Positions 7,193-11,550 of a stretch of 11,550 nucleotides of DNA are shown one piece after another. Made by a program: the position numbers and the translations under genes. Position 1 is the first letter of the stretch. Each line of letters starts with the position of its first letter. Below the pieces are notes generated by a model. It worked only from the letters and a program-made list of their open reading frames with translations. It did no database searches and was not told the origin of the DNA. The stretch comes from JAQVPN01 sp036170435 (GTDB taxonomy: Bacteria > Patescibacteriota > Gracilibacteria > BD1-5 > UBA6164). The stretch is taken from assembly GCA_036170435.1 (NCBI GenBank), contig JAVHPF010000057.1, forward strand, positions 1 to 11,550, read 5' to 3'.

Positions 7193-7648
7193 ATGTCTAA
7201 AAAATACATATTACTAGAATCAATTCGCTCTATGCAAAATGTTGGAGCAATATTTAGAAATGCTGACTGAGCAGGTTATCACAAGCTTTTACTTACAGGC
7301 CACACTCCAACTCCACCGAGATCTGATATTTCAAAAACGGCTTTATGAGCAGAAGAAACAATAGACTGGGAATATGCAGAGGATGCTATTGCTACCGTGA
7401 AAGACTTGAAAACAAAATGATTTAAAATTTTTGCTGTAGAATTAAATGATACATCAGTTGATTACAGAGATTTTTATAAAACAGATGTTTGAGATATATG
7501 CCTTATCATGTGAAATGAAGTTAAATGAGTAACTCAGGAAATGCTTGAATTAGCTGATTACACAGTTCATATTCCAATGCTCGGGAATAAGTCATCACTG
7601 AATGTTTCAGTTGCTGCAGGTATTGTTATGTACTGATTTGTAGAATAA
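7193..7648 (+). CDS. TrmH/SpoU-family RNA 2'-O-methyltransferase
   Basis: This 151-residue protein would transfer methyl from SAM to a ribose 2'-OH of tRNA or rRNA. All three SPOUT motifs are present: NVGAIFRNADGAG (N16, R22), IMGNEVKGV (G107, N108, E109) and IPMLGNKSSLNVSVAAG (S135, N137). These build the trefoil-knot SAM pocket. The extra N-terminal RNA-binding domain of TrmH/RlmB is absent, so it is a minimal catalytic domain of about TrmL length; the exact target base cannot be told. Seven of twelve glycines are TGA, including the G of GNE. It follows dnaJ by 16 bases. It ends at TAA just before a strong hairpin whose DNA also encodes the end of rsmG on the other strand. Confidence 0.92.
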
Positions 7649-7651
7649 AAG

Positions 7652-7682
7652 AAAAAATCCGATTTATATAATCGGATTTTTT
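7652..7682. terminator. Shared terminator inside the 3' end of rsmG
   Basis: A 12-13-bp stem (7652-7663 with 7671-7682, extendable by one pair) has A6 on the left and T6 on the right. It terminates the methyltransferase gene on plus and rsmG on minus. The rsmG stop (7664-7666) is in the loop, so the hairpin's right arm encodes the last rsmG codons. Confidence 0.88.
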
Positions 7683-8350
7683 AGTGGTTCTCATATTCTT
7701 CTAGGATAATACTTCGGAGTACTTGATACTTTTTTCACAAAAACTAGTATTCTAGTTTGACCTTCTATTTCATATTTTTCTATTTTTTCTATGATTCACC
7801 CAAGCTCTGAAAGGGCTTTTTTTCATTCTTTTAATTCTTCAGGATTATCAAGTTTGTAAGCGATAAAATATCATCATACTTTGACTAAAGGAAGAGAAAA
7901 CTCAAGTAGTGCAGGGAAATAGGCCATAGCTCTTGAAACAACAAAGTCATATTTTTCTCTTTGATTTCTATCATGTCAGATTTCTTCAGCTCTTCCAGCT
8001 AATCAGCTAGTTTTTGATAAACCAAGTTCATTTGCAAATTCTTCACTTGCTCTTACTTTTTTAGCTACACTATCTATCATAGTTAAATCTATTTCTGGGT
8101 AGAAAATTTTTAGAGGAATTCCTGGAAATCATCAACCACTTCAAATATCAGCTACTTTTCCAGATAGAGAAGTGAATTTTGTCAGCATCAAACTATCAAT
8201 GAAATGTTTCACAATAATTCCTTCATTATCTCTAATTGCAGACAGGTTCATCACAGAATTTTTTAGAGCAAAAAGCTCTAAGAATTTCTCAAAGAGGCTT
8301 ATTTGTTGTTCATTTAGATTTATATCGTATTTTTTGAAAAGTTCTATCAT
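7664..8350 (-). CDS. rsmG: 16S rRNA (guanine527-N7)-methyltransferase RsmG
   Basis: This 228-residue protein is a normal length for RsmG, the cytoplasmic SAM enzyme that makes m7G527 in 16S rRNA. The N-terminal helices contain MNLSAIRD and the family's HFIDSL block near residue 50. The SAM loop VADIGSGGGFPGIPLKI starts at about 66, with G70, G73 and G74 all TGA. IDSVAKKVRA follows (the acidic residue contacts the ribose of SAM), then VVSRAMAYFPALLEF and LVKVGGYFIAYK. Standard-code reading stops right at the SAM loop. It lies downstream of the 410-residue unknown gene and glmS on the same strand, but a terminator precedes it and it probably has its own promoter. In other bacteria its loss gives low-level streptomycin resistance. 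Confidence 0.96.
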
Positions 8351-8360
8351 TTTAAAAGTT

Positions 8361-8370
8361 TTATTTATAT
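8361..8370 (-). promoter_or_regulatory. ATATAAATAA box before rsmG
   Basis: On the minus strand ATATAAATAA, one base from the shared TTATAAATAA box, lies 10 bases before the rsmG ATG. The 70-base gap 8351-8420 is almost pure A/T and otherwise holds the terminator of the gene upstream. Confidence 0.35.
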
Positions 8371-8389
8371 ATTTTTATTATTATATATA

Positions 8390-8422
8390 AAAAATAATAT
8401 ATCAAAGAAATATATTATTTTT
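8390..8422 (-). terminator. Terminator of the 410-residue unknown gene
   Basis: A perfect 13-bp stem (8390-8402 with 8410-8422) has a seven-base loop. On the minus strand it ends in a T-run (8394-8389). The gene's TAA stop (8423-8421) overlaps the stem. Confidence 0.8.
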
Positions 8423-9653
8423 AGTTCATAAACCAAGGTTTATTATTAAGTCATTTTTTTATTGGATACCAATGTAATATAGGTAAATTTTCTCAAAAAA
8501 GATTATCAAATTTATTATCATTAAAACTAAGGAAAATTTTTCATTTAAATTTTTCATTTAATACTTCCTTTTCTAGCATATTTGCCGTCCAATATTCTAA
8601 AGCGGAAATTTCATAATCACTTCTTTGTTTAGATGATGCTGATTTTAATAGTTCAGCTTTTAATTCATCAGGAATAGGATAAGTATATATGTTTTCTTGT
8701 ATTTTTTTATAAAAATTTTCTGGAGAAATTCAAAGTATTTTGGACATATATGAAATATTCCAATTATGTTCTTTGAACATTCATTTTATTGATTCTAAAT
8801 ACTTCTCGCGATGAGATTTTCAAAATCAATTTAACTCCATATGAGTATCACAAAAAATAAGATCAAGAGAAACTCAAGGCGAATAGATCTTTTCTATTTC
8901 ACTAAAAGTATTATTTAAATTTTCTAAACATCGTTTTTCATTTTCTCAAGCTTGTTCACGAGTTCATACTCACCAATATTGAAATATAGGAATAGCTTGT
9001 TTTGTTTTTAAAGCATTACTTATTATTTTTTTTAATATTTCAGGTCTTGTTGCTGCTTTTCTTTTTACTAAACTACTTCAATTTATTAATTTAAATAATT
9101 TCTCAGCTATTATTTGAATTTCTATAAAGTTTTCATGAGTTTTTAATGGAATAGATTTTCAATATTGTTCTAGTTCTTCTTGAGTTTTTATTCAAGCAAG
9201 AAAAATAGGAATTCTATTTCTTATTGTTAATATTCAAGTAGCTTCTCTTGGCGGGATTTGTTCTGATTTTTCTAATTTTTTAGGATTTAAGACTTTTAAA
9301 TGAATTATGTCATCACTATTTTTATCTATTATTTGAAGTAATTCTCATTTAAAATTTCTTATTTCATCATTTAGAATATTTCATCACATTAATTTGTAAT
9401 CAGGAACTCAACAACGAACTAGTCAATCACTTGTAAAATCTGAAATAGCTGTATATTTGGGTTCTATTATAAACTCATTATTCTCATCTATAAATCAACA
9501 TCATCACCAAAATCTCCTTCAATAAGGAGTTAATCAAAAATCATTTTTTTCTCAAATTTGTATATAAAAAATTTTTGTTTTTAATTCTTTTATTAAAGTT
9601 GATATTTTTGATATTTTTTCACTTTTGTTAGGTTTTTCTTTAAGTTTCTCCAT
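8421..9653 (-). CDS. Unknown 410-residue protein, all glycines encoded by TGA
   Basis: The protein starts MEKLKEKPNKSEKISKISTL and has no signal peptide or clear membrane segment. Residues 40-82 hold a Trp/Gly/Cys-rich stretch (YGRRFWGGCGFIDENNE, then EPKYTAISDF) that loosely resembles a WG repeat. Around residues 228-285 it has FQYWGVGTREQ, a helical stretch, then YSPGVSLDLIFCDTHMELNG with D269 and H271, which looks like a strand ending in an active-site Asp-x-His. A distant link to PvcA/Dit1-type isonitrile synthases came to mind but is unproven. All 26 glycines are TGA and I found no GGN codon, unlike every other gene counted. An in-frame TAA upstream and no other ATG support this start. 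The gene sits between glmS and rsmG with its own terminator. Confidence 0.87.
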
Positions 9654-9655
9654 CA

Positions 9656-9694
9656 AAAAAACATTATAAATAAGAATTATTTATAATGTTTTTT
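9656..9694 (-). terminator. glmS terminator with embedded promoter-like box
   Basis: A perfect 18-bp stem (9656-9673 with 9677-9694) with a GAA loop is the longest hairpin in the window. It lies 17 bases after the glmS stop and ends in T-runs on both strands. It ends only three bases before the next start codon (9653). Confidence 0.88.
9677..9686 (-). promoter_or_regulatory. TTATAAATAA box inside the glmS terminator
   Basis: On the minus strand TTATAAATAA lies 23 bases before the ATG at 9653 and fills one arm of the terminator stem. The other arm carries TATAAT (9668-9663, minus strand). The promoter of the unknown gene therefore probably overlaps the hairpin. Confidence 0.4.
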
Positions 9695-9710
9695 ATCGGT
9701 TAGTCAAATT

Positions 9711-11543
9711 TTATTCTACAGTTACTGATTTTGCTAGATTTCTTGGTTTATCTATTTCTCTATCAAGTTCTCTTGCTGCATAATATGCAAAAAGTTGAAG
9801 AGCAACAGAAACAGGGAATATAGATAATTCTTCGATTGTATGAGGAATTTCAATAATATCATCATACAAATCCTTGTTTTTATCTCATTTTGTGATTAGT
9901 CAGATTACAAGACCATCTCTAGCTTTGATTTCTTTTAGAGTAGAAACATTTTTATCTGTAAATCTTCCTTCTGGATTTATCAAAATTGTAGGGAAACTTG
10001 GTTCAATAAGACTTAATGGACCGTGTTTTAATTCTCAAGCTGAGTAGGCTTCTGTATGATTGTAAGTGATTTCTTTACATTTCAAACTTCATTCCATAGC
10101 CATTGGATACTGAATATTTCTTCATAAGAAAAACATATCTTTGTAATGTGCATATTTTTTTGCTACTTTTTGGATTTTTTGAGATTCAAGTAAAACTAGA
10201 GAAACATTATCTCTAAGTTTTTGCATACAAGATAAAATTTCTTTGTATTTAGTATATTCTAAATCTTTTTTATTTCCCAAGTATAATGCCATAATTAGAA
10301 GCACTCAGATTTGTCAGATGAAACTTTTTGTTGCAGCAACTCATACTTCTCTTCAAGAGTGAGTATAAAGCCCTAAATCGCTTAATCTTGCGATACTAGA
10401 ACCAACTACATTTACTATTCAAAATGTAAAACCTCATTTATTTTTTACTACTTTCAAGCTTTCTAAACTATCTGCCGTTTCTCCAGATTGAGAAATGAAA
10501 ATATATAGAGTATCAGAATTTATAAATTTTTTCTTGTATTTAAATTCTGTACTTACATAAACTGTTGTTGGTATAGAAGCCAATTCTTCAAATAAATAAC
10601 TTGCAGTCATTCAAGCATTATAACTAGTTCAACTAGCTATTATTTCAATTCTTTTGAAATCTTTTGCGGCTAATTCTTCAAGCGTATTTGATTTGATTTC
10701 TAGCGTTTCAAAATCAATTCTTCATTTGATGAAATTATCTATGATTTCTGGAACTTGAAAAATTTCTTTTTCCATAAAATGAGAAAAATCTCAAAGAGCA
10801 TAATTATCTTCGTTATAATTTATATCTTCAGATTGTTTATCTAGAGTAAGACCACTATCTAAACTTATTATTTTATGAGAATTTCCTTTTATAACTACCA
10901 TTTCTCAGTCATCTAGATTTATATAAGTTTTTGCAAATCTAGCCAAAGCATTAACATCAGATGATAAGAAATATTCTCATTCAGCTAAACCTAAAACCAA
11001 AGGACTTCCAATTTTTACTCAAATCAGAGTATCAGGTTCTTGTCTATCAATAACTCAAAGAGCATAAGCTCAAGTTAGTCTTCTAAAAACTTTTTTGATT
11101 GTAGTTTCTATATCAGTATCAAACATATCTTCTATAAGTTTTGCCACGATTTCTGTATCAGTTTCACCATAAAAAGTATATCATCTCACTTCTAATTCTT
11201 TTTTCAGTTCTATATAGTTTTCAATAATTCCATTATGAACTATGAAAAATCTCTCATTTTTTGAATAATGAGGATGAGTATTTTCCATAGTTACTTTTCC
11301 ATGAGTAGCCCATCTAGTATGAGCTATTCAAGTATTATATCATTCTAGATCTTTATCATTATTTTCTACTTTTGCACTCAAATTTGATACTTTCCCAACA
11401 GCTTTTTCTATATAGAATTCACCAAATTTATTTATTTCACAGATTCCAGCAGAGTCATAACCTCTATATTCCAAGTTTTTAAGTCATTCCAGCAAAAAAG
11501 GACTAGCCTCTTTATCTCATTTATAAGCAAATATTCAACACAT
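9711..11543 (-). CDS. glmS: Glutamine-fructose-6-phosphate aminotransferase (isomerizing)
   Basis: This complete 610-residue protein (E. coli GlmS is about 609) makes glucosamine-6-phosphate from fructose-6-phosphate and glutamine, the first step toward UDP-GlcNAc and peptidoglycan. The start MCGIFAY gives the N-terminal nucleophile Cys2; LEYRGYDSAG, RWATHGKV and HNGIIENY belong to the glutaminase domain (to about 240). The two SIS sugar-isomerase domains follow with SGTSYNAG, SQSGETADS, REVGVAATKSF, and EAYSAGELKHGP. It ends in the family's DKPRNLAKSVTVE tail. Many conserved glycines are TGA, for example residue 3 and those of REVGVAATK. Only seven bases before the ATG are visible, so a promoter or a glmS ribozyme upstream cannot be judged. 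A strong terminator follows. Confidence 0.97.
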
Positions 11544-11550
11544 AGGCAGG

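Noticed and set aside
8172..8390. Plus-strand frame of 72 codons
   Set aside because: It is antisense to the rsmG N-terminus and its A/T-rich upstream gap.
1..11543. Mycoplasma-type code (TGA=Trp)
   Set aside because: TGA occupies invariant glycines in P-loops and SAM loops, while tryptophan is written TGG, for example in SKWGSC and RWATHG.

Overview
The window comes from an AT-rich bacterium that reads UGA as glycine (translation table 25). This points to the candidate phyla Absconditabacteria (SR1) or Gracilibacteria (BD1-5); which of the two cannot be settled here. Under the standard code almost every gene breaks into short pieces. With TGA=Gly they become long, complete proteins with textbook motifs, for example Walker A GGNGAGKT, LSGGE signatures, the RsmG SAM loop GSGGGFPG and GlmS of 610 residues. 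Every gene whose end is visible stops at TAA or TAG, and none stops at TGA. TGG is still used for tryptophan, so this is not the mycoplasma code.

Layout, left to right. Plus strand: the 3' part of a twin-ATPase ABC-F protein (1-1383), a small three-helix membrane protein (1464-1673), an M48/YgjP-like metallopeptidase one base behind it (1675-2250), and a single-pass Met/Asn-rich protein (2337-2720). Minus strand: a secreted protein with a transglycosylase-like core (2758-3642). Plus strand: a membrane-anchored coiled-coil protein (3793-4236), dCTP deaminase (4259-4837), and an exported Ig-like surface protein with a C-terminal LPGTG sorting-type anchor (4959-5867). Minus strand: a small exported protein (5939-6418). 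Plus strand: a shortened DnaJ (6469-7176) and a TrmH/SpoU-type RNA 2'-O-methyltransferase (7193-7648), probably one operon. Minus strand: rsmG (7664-8350), a 410-residue protein of unknown function (8421-9653), and complete glmS (9711-11543).

The set mixes housekeeping functions (translation, RNA modification, nucleotide supply, amino-sugar synthesis for cell wall) with a series of small exported or membrane-anchored proteins that I cannot assign to a pathway. The genome is compact. Gaps are at most about 150 bases and no gene-free stretch exceeds 300 bases. No clear Shine-Dalgarno sequence precedes the start codons. Terminators are A-tract/stem/T-tract hairpins that often overlap stop codons and can serve both strands. 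I saw no tRNA, rRNA, CRISPR array, insertion sequence or phage gene.

The most unusual signal is the uneven use of the recoded codon. The 410-residue unknown protein spells all 26 of its glycines with TGA, while the LPGTG surface protein spells none of its 20 that way. The other genes I counted lie in between.
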